Assembly (NCBI RefSeq): GCF_002086795.1
Contig: NZ_MVIM01000001.1
Location: forward strand, 496,001 to 560,000
Origin: Mycolicibacterium tusciae
GTDB lineage: Bacteria > Actinomycetota > Actinomycetes > Mycobacteriales > Mycobacteriaceae
Direction: 5' to 3'
Length of the DNA: 64,000 nucleotides
The position numbers and the translations under genes were made by a program. The notes under the pieces are model-generated. The model was not told the origin of the DNA. It searched no databases and saw nothing but the letters and a program-made list of their open reading frames with translations. This document shows, in pieces, positions 43,201 to 51,200 of the stretch (the first letter of the stretch is position 1; each line of letters begins with the position of its first letter).

Positions 43201-44682
43201 GATATCTGCTGTTACAGAGGGTGTTTCATCGGTTCGAACCACGCTTAGCACGGTTCCCTGCACTGCCCGCTGCAGCAGACCGAGTAGGCCTGAATCTTCG
43301 TCGCTGATTGGGGAGCCACTCTCCCCGGTGCGCAAGCCGAGCAGGAACTGCACCCGAGGTGTCCCGGCGTCATCGGTGAGCCGGGCCAGCGGGGCGAGGA
43401 CGCCGGTGATGAGCCGGTCGGGATGGGTCGACTCGTCAACGCCGTCGACAGCGATCAGGGGGCGTTTCCGCCTGGCGATGAGGTGGGCCTTCAGCTGCTG
43501 GAAAGCGTCCTCGTCCGAAGTTGATCGACTGCCGCCGAGTAAATCGAGTAGTTCAACACAGAACTGTTCGGTGTCCATTTCGCGGGCGAGGACGGCCGCG
43601 TCAATGCATCCCTCCGGAGGCAGAACAGCGGGGCTGATGCCGTCGAGCACTGCGGGATTATTGCGACGGAACTGCGGGTCAGACAGGGTAACGGCGCGGG
43701 CCAGGATTGCTGATTTGCCAGACCCTGCCGCACCGGCGATGATCTGGATTCCTTCCCCGTCGCGCAAGAATTCGACGACGGACTCCATCAACTCGACCCG
43801 TCCAGAGAAGTACCAACCGGGATCCTCCTTGGAAATCCGCCCTGAGGCGCGTGAGGTCCAGTAGTCGTCAAGTTCCGCCTGGGTGATCGAGACCTGCTGG
43901 CGGGAGGCATCGACTAGGTCGATCGGCGGCACGTAGGCGGGGTTGGGCAGGCAGGGGGTGCAGGTCGGGTGCATAACTGATCGAGGCCAAATCGACATCG
44001 GTTCACCCAGTTCGGGGTGTTGGGTGAGAACTGATCCGATCTCGGTGAACAGCTCGTTGACCGTGAGGTAACTTCCCTTGATCTCGGCGGGGCCCTGGAG
44101 GCGCTCGTAGACCAGGCGCAGCAAATCCGCAAACTCGCCGACGCGGGTCTTGGTGTCAAAGTCGGCAGTGGCTAGGACCATCAAAGTCTTAAGTTCACGG
44201 CGGGCCTTGGGGAGGTCCTTACTCAGGAGTGCCCATTGGGAATCTAGGGCCCCAGCGCAGCAGGAGTCCACGATGATCAGGACGTGTTCGGCCCCGGAGC
44301 CCAGAACCACCGCAAGCAGGTCCACGGTGGAATAGCAGGTGTGCAGAGGATCCTTTTCGACGCTGTCAGGTAAGACGAGATAGTGATTTCCGCTCCCCCC
44401 CTTGACGCCGTGACCAGTGACATACAACACCAGCACATCGTCGGCATCGGCGCTGTCAAGTCGTTGTTCCGCGACGAAATCGGTTATATGTGAGCGTGTT
44501 CCGGGGTTTAGTGATTCGTGCTGGAATTCGCGGCCGTGAAGCGTTGGGGCGGTTAGCCAATCGCAAACTGTCTCGACCTGGGCGTCGATACGCGCGGCGA
44601 AGTCGTCGCGCGCGTAGTGGTAGTCCCGGACGGCGATCGTGACCAGCCGCCGCCTCCACTGGTCCTCGCCTGGCTGATTCAT
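40297..44682 (-). CDS. caspase-like peptidase - STAND/AAA ATPase - WD40 repeat protein
   Basis: A 1461-residue protein. Residues 1-250 form a caspase-family (C14) domain with the His in VLYVTGHGVKG (His91) and the Cys in LIIVDSCCAGA (Cys141). Residues ~285-800 form a STAND-type ATPase with Walker A IIAGAAGSGKSAIL (~315-326) and a Walker B-like PLIAVDGVDE. From ~820 to the end there are about 14 WD40 repeats of the form GMVRVWDP..GTAVG.PW.AH. The likely logic is sensing by the propellers, ATP-driven assembly and release of the protease. Its ATG overlaps the upstream hydrolase stop by four bases, so the proteins are made together. Near-identical DNA repeats in the 3' half suggest recent repeat duplication. 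Confidence 0.9.
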   Translation of the reverse strand: MNQPGEDQWRRRLVTIAVRDYHYARDDFAARIDAQVETVCDWLTAPTLHGREFQHESLNPGTRSHITDFVAEQRLDSADADDVLVLYVTGHGVKGGSGNHYLVLPDSVEKDPLHTCYSTVDLLAVVLGSGAEHVLIIVDSCCAGALDSQWALLSKDLPKARRELKTLMVLATADFDTKTRVGEFADLLRLVYERLQGPAEIKGSYLTVNELFTEIGSVLTQHPELGEPMSIWPRSVMHPTCTPCLPNPAYVPPIDLVDASRQQVSITQAELDDYWTSRASGRISKEDPGWYFSGRVELMESVVEFLRDGEGIQIIAGAAGSGKSAILARAVTLSDPQFRRNNPAVLDGISPAVLPPEGCIDAAVLAREMDTEQFCVELLDLLGGSRSTSDEDAFQQLKAHLIARRKRPLIAVDGVDESTHPDRLITGVLAPLARLTDDAGTPRVQFLLGLRTGESGSPISDEDSGLLGLLQRAVQGTVLSVVRTDETPSVTADIGAYLTALLSVKGPYADTISPDDSVVKLVASNVSPSFLDARLAGDRLRDAAGQQDLSDPAWLATLADGTISLFHADLTDTADTLQHPAEHLLAVLQATAFARGRGVPWADIWPTIAEAIFGGHFANINEVIGEVLHSRLAGYLTQDVEDGRVVHRPNHVRLAEALRDKSFPAHDDHGQSETSSEIHARIARALAGLVDDTGLAPPHPYLARHLIDHAHRGRVLDDTHVPAAVLPWEPGARVRGLLGMPPPANASSGRLAAWASIEPYLGNVDIPSRRMSLAFASASAGLPLSPSVDADPFTPAWAHWQLPPGNVVAASTYSQADSMLMAGLPLPNGRVLLATAGSSDGTVRVWDPIAGTAVGEPWLAHDEAITAVVTLRPDDEPLLLATGSETGMVRVWDPIAGTAVGEPWLAHEDGINAMTVLRNPIRGRRLLTVGHDQRGTVQLWDPLTGAPAGRARRAQHVVSAMLVLRLTDSRQLLITGGADDGMVHIQDADTRGANWKQIEAHDDSVTAIAVLRLAGRRPVLVTASLDGTVRMWNPVLCTEVGDPWYAHEDGVSAMVVVQQPGGSKLLATAGISDGMVRVWDPVDRTAVGDPWHAHGQGVSALVALPPARPGQRVLLASGGGGLDRTVRLWDPLTEAARRRVPADDDAVSALVVLRQVGGKVLLASGGGAFDGTVRLWDATTGTAVGQPWQAHESDVLTTLVTMRLPRSRVVLATGGIDGMVQLWNPFSGTVIGDPWQVNDRGVSSLVTMRLPDGRVLLAAGDSDGMVQVWDPLTATAVGNPWHAHDRGVSAMIEFRLPDRRVLLATGGFDGMVQVWDPLTATAVGNPWHANDHDVSALVVLPQRDGGALLAASGGFDGIVGVLDPVAGTAVGQPWHAHDRGVSAMTALALGGGQALLASGGSDNALKVWNPTDGSEIARIVTGRGIRSLATFVENARRYVVVGGDGGIACCTVNIPASPADP
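40696..40890 (-). repeat. identical 57-base repeat pair in WD40 region
   Basis: Positions 40696-40752 and 40834-40890 are identical over 57 bases and 138 bases apart (46 codons, one WD40 blade). Identity at the DNA level, including silent sites, points to recent blade duplication or gene conversion. Confidence 0.9.
41966..42147 (-). repeat. identical 44-base repeat pair in WD40 region
   Basis: Positions 41966-42009 and 42104-42147 are identical over 44 bases, again 138 bases apart, in the first two blades of the caspase-WD40 protein. Confidence 0.9.
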
Positions 44683-45659
44683 TCAGCCAGGCCAAGAATA
44701 ATCACCTGGGCCGTTTCCTCGCGGCTCAGGTACTCTGACAGGGCGTGCGGGTCGCTACGCCGGTTAGTAACCGGGATGTCCTGGGCATGTGGCGCTAGCC
44801 CCTTACCGACCGTGACGACGTCCCACGGGTCATGGACGTTGAACCACAACAGATTTGTGCTAGGCACAACTGCACTGGCCGGTTGCTGTGGCAATGCCGA
44901 CTGAATGGTGGCAAGCGGCAGCGGTGAGCCCAGCGTGACCAGTGTCCGGATATGGGGGGCGGCTCCCCGCTGTATTAGGTCGTAGACGATAACACTGCCC
45001 AGGGAATGCCCGGCCAGCACACGGGTATCGGCGTTGACCATATCGGTCACGATCTGTCGGATCTGCTCGCCCGCTTCCGGCACGAAGAGGTAAGCGTTGA
45101 CTTGGCGCAGCTCACCGACCAGCAGCAGCCCGCGACCTGTACCCCAGCGCCGGTCGATTGCAGCTAACCCACGAAGCAGCGGAGGAGGAATGAGCGCAGG
45201 GGGAAATAGGGTAACGGAAGCTCCCACTAGCTCGTCCAACTCAGCCTCGGACATTCCTGCGGTGAGCTCGTCCAGCGCGCCAGCCACGAACGCGATCTCC
45301 TCGTCGTCCCAGGCGTGCTCCTCAACGCTGTCAAGGAAGCCTGACCCGTCCCGAAACAGATGTCCGTAGAACGGCACAGCCAACGACGGGAACTCATCTT
45401 CGGGACATTGCGCACGCCTCAGTCCGCGGTGAAACGCGTCCCGCCACAGTCTGGCTTGACGCTCGGGACCAGACCTCTGTTGCGCGATGCCGTGAACACC
45501 GACCACTGCCGCCACCGGAACCTCCTGCCGTACAGGCTGACCTGCAACTGTCGGGATAGTAACGACCAATCTCCACCGCGGGTTTGAATAGTCAAGCTGG
45601 CGCATCCTGACATGGGTGTCTGCACAAGCAGAGTCTCCGGGATCTCCAGGGCGCTTCAT
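44679..45659 (-). CDS. alpha/beta-hydrolase (lipase-like)
   Basis: A 326-residue protein with an alpha/beta-hydrolase fold. The oxyanion-side VVGVHGIAQQ and the nucleophile elbow RVLAGHSLGSVIVYDL (Ser in GHSLG) are clear, and a candidate catalytic His lies in SDPHALSEY. It could be a lipase, esterase or amidase; the substrate is unknown. No signal peptide is seen, so it acts in the cytoplasm. It lies 33 bases after the PD-(D/E)XK gene and overlaps the caspase gene by four bases, so it belongs to that operon, perhaps as a second effector. Confidence 0.85.
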   Translation of the reverse strand: MKRPGDPGDSACADTHVRMRQLDYSNPRWRLVVTIPTVAGQPVRQEVPVAAVVGVHGIAQQRSGPERQARLWRDAFHRGLRRAQCPEDEFPSLAVPFYGHLFRDGSGFLDSVEEHAWDDEEIAFVAGALDELTAGMSEAELDELVGASVTLFPPALIPPPLLRGLAAIDRRWGTGRGLLLVGELRQVNAYLFVPEAGEQIRQIVTDMVNADTRVLAGHSLGSVIVYDLIQRGAAPHIRTLVTLGSPLPLATIQSALPQQPASAVVPSTNLLWFNVHDPWDVVTVGKGLAPHAQDIPVTNRRSDPHALSEYLSREETAQVIILGLAE

Positions 45660-45692
45660 TTCGGTGCCGTCGCTGTTATCGGGAGATCGTCG

Positions 45693-47498
45693 TCATCTGG
45701 GCGACTCGTCGTCGGCGATCGCGGGCGCGACGCGGGCGAAGACGCGGCCGGCGTCTATGTCACCCGTGTACCGGCCACTGGTGCCCTCCGCCATCGGTCC
45801 GATTGTGAACTCTTCGTCGCCGATTTCGGTATACATGCCGCGGAAGAACAATGCTTCCTTTCCGACGGGGATCTCGTCGTTGCCTAGAGTGATCTTCAAC
45901 GCCTTGATCGCGACGAATTCATAGACGGTGTCTAGTTGTGGCTCGATTTGCGTCTGCTGCCTGACGACTGTGAAGTTGCCGGTCATTGCGCCGGTGCGCG
46001 TCTCCCCGGCGAGAAGTTTTGCCGCCTCCAGGATCGCGACCGATTGATTCCCGGTCATCTCGGCAGGCATCCGGAGAAGCACTGCGACATGGTCCTGAAT
46101 ACGAGCAAGCGCGTCGGCTACCGCAGCCCATCGGCCCGCCTCACGATCACGGTCGCTGCTCGGCGCCAGCCCGCCGCTGCTGAACTCCTCTGGACCGTAG
46201 GTCGAGCCTATTCCGATCCGGTTTGGCGCATGCATGGCCGCCAGGAATTTCAGGCTGTCGACAATGTCTGCTGGCCGGCGGCCGTCGAGGTTGTACTCCA
46301 CGTTGAAGTTCCAGGAGAGTTGTCGCCGGTCGGCGTCCCTTGCCAGCATCTCTATTGTGAAGAGTTCCGCGTTGTCGACCCAGATGCTGCGCGCGCCGCC
46401 TTGACCGCGGCTGAATTCGGTTTGCTTGATGGTCGTTTTGGCGATCACAGTGTCGGAGTCGGGCGCGAGCATCGCTATTGCCAGTTCGGTTTCCTCGTCG
46501 TTGACGGACTGCTCGACCACATTGACGACTTGGAGGCTGCTGCCGCTGAGGTCCCCACCCAGTCCCGCCGGGAGATCGAGGAATCCGCTGACAGTGCCCG
46601 CCGGCATCGACAGGGGCCCGCCGTAGTCGATGAACTTCTGCACCTGCGTTCGCAGTTCGTCGTCGAATGCGGGAACCGCAAGCTGCAGCCGCCAGGTGAT
46701 CGGACGCTCCTCAAGTGCCGCCAACGATAGCGCGTAGATTTTGATGGTGACCCAAACCGAGTCCTGACACATTGCCCACGCGGCGACCAAACCCTCATCA
46801 TCCGGAGACGGCTCATCAGGCGGCGGCTTGTCAGAAACATCAAAGTTATACTTGTAGAAGGGATCGCACGCATTTAGAGCCTTGTGGATTGCGCCTAGAT
46901 CGCTCACTACGTCGGCAGGCATAAGCGGTTCGTTTTCTTGCCGATCCAGCCGACCTGACAGGATCTTGGTGAGATTGTCCATCTGCGCCTGTAGGCGTCC
47001 CTTGCCATCGCGGAGGTAGTAGTCGATGACCTTCGGATAGTTCGCGGCGAGGGTGTCGCACAGTAGTAAACCGTGTGTCTCGTAAGGGAAATCAACGCAT
47101 GCATCCGCAATGTAAGTGTTTAGCCAGCCGAGATTTTGGGTGGTGAGGTCCAGTGGCATGACGAGGTGCCACTTCATGATCCGCCAATCCTCCTTGTTGC
47201 TGGCTGTGACGACCTTCGCGAATGATCTCTTAATCGCACGCTTTTCGGTACCGGTCAGGTTGCGGCAGTACCGCTTGACCTGCCAGACCTCACGCTCCCT
47301 ACCCCAGCCGGACGGACCCGGAATGAAAATATCGATCCCGGCATCGCCCTGACTCGGACGTATCCGGACAGCGTTTGGGTGCTGACTGCACAACAACATT
47401 CCGACGACAACCTCAACGGCTTCGCCGGATTGCCGGGTCCATTCCACTCGAGCCACGATCCCCCGGGCCTTTCTGATCAAGCATCCCCGCTCGGCCAT
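45693..47498 (-). CDS. Mrr-like PD-(D/E)XK nuclease domain protein
   Basis: A 601-residue protein. Residues ~15-170 resemble an Mrr-type nuclease: EWTRQSGEAVEVVVGMLLC (helix before the core), SQGDAGIDIFIPG (catalytic Asp) and EVWQVKRYCRNLT (QxK in place of ExK). The remaining ~430 residues have no recognised domain. QxK variants are found in active Mrr-family enzymes, so cutting of DNA or RNA is plausible. ATG 47498 (MAERGCLIRK) is chosen; the frame is open to 47582 and a later start near VARVEWTRQ is also possible. It is the first gene of the nuclease-hydrolase-caspase operon. Confidence 0.7.
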   Translation of the reverse strand: MAERGCLIRKARGIVARVEWTRQSGEAVEVVVGMLLCSQHPNAVRIRPSQGDAGIDIFIPGPSGWGREREVWQVKRYCRNLTGTEKRAIKRSFAKVVTASNKEDWRIMKWHLVMPLDLTTQNLGWLNTYIADACVDFPYETHGLLLCDTLAANYPKVIDYYLRDGKGRLQAQMDNLTKILSGRLDRQENEPLMPADVVSDLGAIHKALNACDPFYKYNFDVSDKPPPDEPSPDDEGLVAAWAMCQDSVWVTIKIYALSLAALEERPITWRLQLAVPAFDDELRTQVQKFIDYGGPLSMPAGTVSGFLDLPAGLGGDLSGSSLQVVNVVEQSVNDEETELAIAMLAPDSDTVIAKTTIKQTEFSRGQGGARSIWVDNAELFTIEMLARDADRRQLSWNFNVEYNLDGRRPADIVDSLKFLAAMHAPNRIGIGSTYGPEEFSSGGLAPSSDRDREAGRWAAVADALARIQDHVAVLLRMPAEMTGNQSVAILEAAKLLAGETRTGAMTGNFTVVRQQTQIEPQLDTVYEFVAIKALKITLGNDEIPVGKEALFFRGMYTEIGDEEFTIGPMAEGTSGRYTGDIDAGRVFARVAPAIADDESPR

Positions 47499-47739
47499 GC
47501 TACGAGGCGCCGCGGCCGGAGCAGGGCTAACCACGCCGGGTGAATCTCCGGCTGCAATCGGTCGTTCGGGTTCCACCTGCACCGTCAGAACTTTGCGACC
47601 CCATGTCAGGCCGACCGCAGTCGGCGCGCCCTTATCTACCGCCGATGCAAGCCCGGGGAACGGTTACCGACCCGCCGTGCTCGAGAGCGTCGAGCAGTTC
47701 ACAGCCGCGGCGGTACTGGACCGTGATGGTTCGTGGTCG

Positions 47740-48225
47740 CTACGTCGCCCGGATCGCTGCAGTTGCGGCCTGGACGTAGCCGCTGCCAGGGGATCCCGAA
47801 GTGCGGATCGTCGACGCGCACACGCTCCTGCTCAAGCAGAGCCTGACAGACGCCGGGCACCACAATGCCGGCCACTGGGCCAGCTGTCGACGACAACGAT
47901 CCGCGGCACTCCGGTTAGTGACGGATAGGTAATCCAGGCATCGGTTGGCGGCATTGAGTGCCTCGGTGAACGTTGCGCCGAAGTCTGTCGCCCGCGTCGG
48001 CCCACAAGTCACGACCGCCTTCTCGCCGCGAACCACAGACGTGACCCAACCGTCGAGCGACACCGAATCGGATGCTCGCGCCCGCTTTCGGAGCAGGAAC
48101 GCAGCGCCGTTGCGCCATGTGTCACGCGCGTCCTGCTGCGGCACCCCTGCGTACTCTCCGACCGCCACCCAATCAATTATGGCCGTGACAATCCCTCTCA
48201 CTGTCGGTCCGCAAAGTAACGTCAC
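47740..48225 (-). CDS. hypothetical protein, end possibly frameshifted
   Basis: An open frame of 161 codons starting at GTG 48225. The first ~115 residues look protein-like (VPQQDARDTWRNGAAFLLRK, GWVTSVVRGEKAVVTCGPTR, FTEALNAANRCLDYLSVTN). The last ~45 are Ser/Cys-rich and resemble out-of-frame sequence. The neighbouring frame (PVAGIVVPGVCQALLEQERV) looks more natural there, so a frameshift near 47880 is possible. No function is recognised. It is divergent from the large helicase gene, with only ~38 bases between the starts. Confidence 0.45.
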   Translation of the reverse strand: MTLLCGPTVRGIVTAIIDWVAVGEYAGVPQQDARDTWRNGAAFLLRKRARASDSVSLDGWVTSVVRGEKAVVTCGPTRATDFGATFTEALNAANRCLDYLSVTNRSAADRCRRQLAQWPALWCPASVRLCLSRSVCASTIRTSGSPGSGYVQAATAAIRAT

Positions 48226-48263
48226 CTTCGTTCGGTGCTTGACGTCGGCGATAAGGGGGGCGC

Positions 48264-51200
48264 ATGGATGCGTTCGGAATCCTCGACGAGGTCTTGGGCG
48301 ACTACGAGAACTTCGTCAAGGGCTTCCTGGAGATCAAGGACGACCAGATCCGCAGCAAGGTCGAGAAAGAGATCGCCGACGGTCTGCTCTGGCCGGAGCC
48401 CTGGCTTGCACTCAACCCGGCGTTCGAGTCTGGCGGCACTGCCTCTGAGCTGGTCGAACGCAAGGTTCTGCACCCGGACGCGGTCAACGTGTTCCGAGCG
48501 CGCACGGAAGGCAACCCGACGGGCACAGAGATCGCGTTCCACCGCCATCAGACCGATGCCTTCGAAATCGCGAAGCGCCGTGAGTCCTACGTACTCACCA
48601 CCGGTACCGGCTCCGGCAAGTCGATGGCGTACATCGTGCCGATCGTCGACCGGGTGCTGCGCGAGGGCTCGGGCAAGGGTGTGCGGGCCATCATTATCTA
48701 TCCGATGAATGCCCTGGCCAACAGCCAGCGCAACGAGCTGGAAAAGTTCCTCGGGAAGACGAACCCCAAGGTCAGCTTCGCGCGATACACGGGGCAGGAG
48801 AACAGGGAGGAACGCGAGAAGACCCTCGCCTCTCCCCCGGACATCCTGCTGACCAACTACGTCATGTTGGAACTGATGCTCACCCGCCCGAAGGAGCGCA
48901 AGAACCTCATCAGCAGCGCAGAGAATCTGTCATTTCTGGTTCTCGACGAGCTGCATACCTATCGCGGCCGACAAGGGGCCGATGTGGCGATGCTGGTCCG
49001 CCGGTTGCGCGGCGCCGTTAAGTCGAATGACGTCCAGTGCATCGGTACCAGTGCGACGCTGGCCGGTCCCGGCACCAAGGCTGAGCAACGTCAGCAGGTC
49101 GCCGAATTGGCAACGAGGATCTTCGGTGTCGAGATTCCGGCATACAACGTCGTCGGGGAAACACTACGACGTGCGACAACTGGCGAGGCAGACCCGGCCA
49201 CGCTGACAGCGCGGCTGGCAGCACCGACGCCGGCCGAGTGGGAAGAACTTAAGGCCGACCCACTGGCCGTCTGGACCGAACAGCACTTTGGTTTACACAC
49301 TGACGACGAGGGCAAGCTCGCTCGACGCCCGCCTTCCAAACTCAGCGATGCGGCTACGAGATTGCACGACGAGACCGGCGTGGACGAGGTGGTCTGCCGG
49401 GAGAAGCTGCAGGAGCTACTGCTTGCCGGCTCACGGGCCCGCGATCCGCAAGGCCGTTCGCTGTTCGCCTTCAAGCTGCATCAGTTCATCGGCAAGGGCG
49501 ACACCGTCTACACCACCCTGGAACCCCCGGCGAAGCGCTTCCTCACCACCCAGTACCAGCGCAGCGCACCCAATAGGCCCGCGGGACAGCCTCTCTTCCC
49601 ATTGGCGTTCTGTCGCGAGTGTGGTCAGGACTTTCTCGTCGTGAACCTAGAGCGCGGCGGTGAGAGCTTCAGTCCTCGCATCCCAAATTCCGATCTTGTC
49701 GAAAATCCCGATGCCGACGGCCTGTTGCTCCTGACAGAGAACCCATGGCCCGATCCCCACGACCCTGCATTGCTCGAACTCGTCCCTGAGGACTGGGTGG
49801 TGTCCAGCGGGAGCGGTCAGATTCTGGACAAAGCTCGAATCACAAAGCTACCCAACTCATTACGTGTCGACGAGTTCGGAACCATCACCGACGACGGAAT
49901 GCCGGTGGCCTTCTTCGAGCGGCTCGAATTCTGCCCGTCATGCAAGACGAGCTACGAGAGCGCCCGCCAGTCCCAATTCTCCCGCGTGGCCAGTCTTGGC
50001 ACTGAAGGTCGCGCAAGCGCCGTAACGGTTCTCTCGCAATCAATCGTCAGAGCCCTCAGAAGCGAGTCCGACCTCGACAACGACGCCCGAAAGTTCCTGG
50101 CGTTCAGCGACAACCGCCAGGACGCAAGCCTGCAGGCGGGCCACTTCAACGACTTCGTGCTGGTCGGGCTGATCCGCTCAGCCCTGTACCGCGCCGCCGC
50201 CGATTACCAGGAACAGAACCCCGGAGAACCGCTCACTGACGAGAACCTCGGACCCGAAGTGGTGAAAGCGCTCAGCGGGAAGAGCCTCAAGTTCTTTGCC
50301 CGCGACGAAGAGACCGCCGACGAGCACATCCCGCGGAAGAAGATCGCCCGCGCACTGCGTGATGTCGTCGCCTATCGCTTGTGGGCTGATCTCAAGCGTG
50401 GCTGGCGTATCACGATGCCGAATCTGGAACAGACCGGACAACTGCGCCTGGCCTATGAGGGGGTCGACGAACTCGCCGCCAACGATGACAAATGGGCAAG
50501 CTACGGAGAACCACTGGCGGGCGTCAGCGCCGAGACGCGCCGCGACGTGATGCATGTCCTTCTCGACGAACTTCGCCGCAACCTCTGCATCGACACCGAG
50601 TTTCTCACCGACGAGAAGTTCGATGCCGTCCGGCGTGCCAGCAGGGAGTGGTTGAAAGACCCGTGGGCCATCTCCGATGACGCCGGCACGTACAGCGGCC
50701 TCGCCTACCCCGGTGGGCGACCCAAGGGTGCAACAGGGAGTGGCGCCGATCTTCACCTGTCTGGCTTGGGTGCCTACGGGCGCTGGCTGCGACGTCCCAA
50801 TCGGTTTCCCGGCTTCCAGCATGCGCTCAAGACGGCCGACGCCCAGGGCCTCATCGAGAGCCTGATGGACGTCATGGCCGGCGCCGGCATCTTGGTGCGA
50901 ATTCCGGTTCCCAAGCGGCCCACGGGTTACCAGCTGCGTGCCGACCTCATCGCCTGGTATCCCGGCACGGGTGAGCGTCGCGCGCCGGACCCCATCCGCA
51001 GTAATCAATCGGAGGGCCGGGTAAATCCGTACTTCCGTGCGCTCTACGCCGAAACCGCGAAGAAGCTCGTCGGCTTGGAGGCGCGCGAACACACCGCTCA
51101 GGTCGAGCCGGCCAAACGTCAGAAGCGGGAAGAAGAATTCAGCGAGGCCCGGCTTCCGGTGCTCTACTGCTCGCCTACGATGGAACTCGGCGTCGACATC

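Noticed and set aside
42812..43864. A 350-codon plus-strand frame within the caspase-WD40 gene
   Set aside because: It is very Ser/Arg/Pro-rich without motifs and antisense to the STAND ATPase domain with intact Walker motifs.
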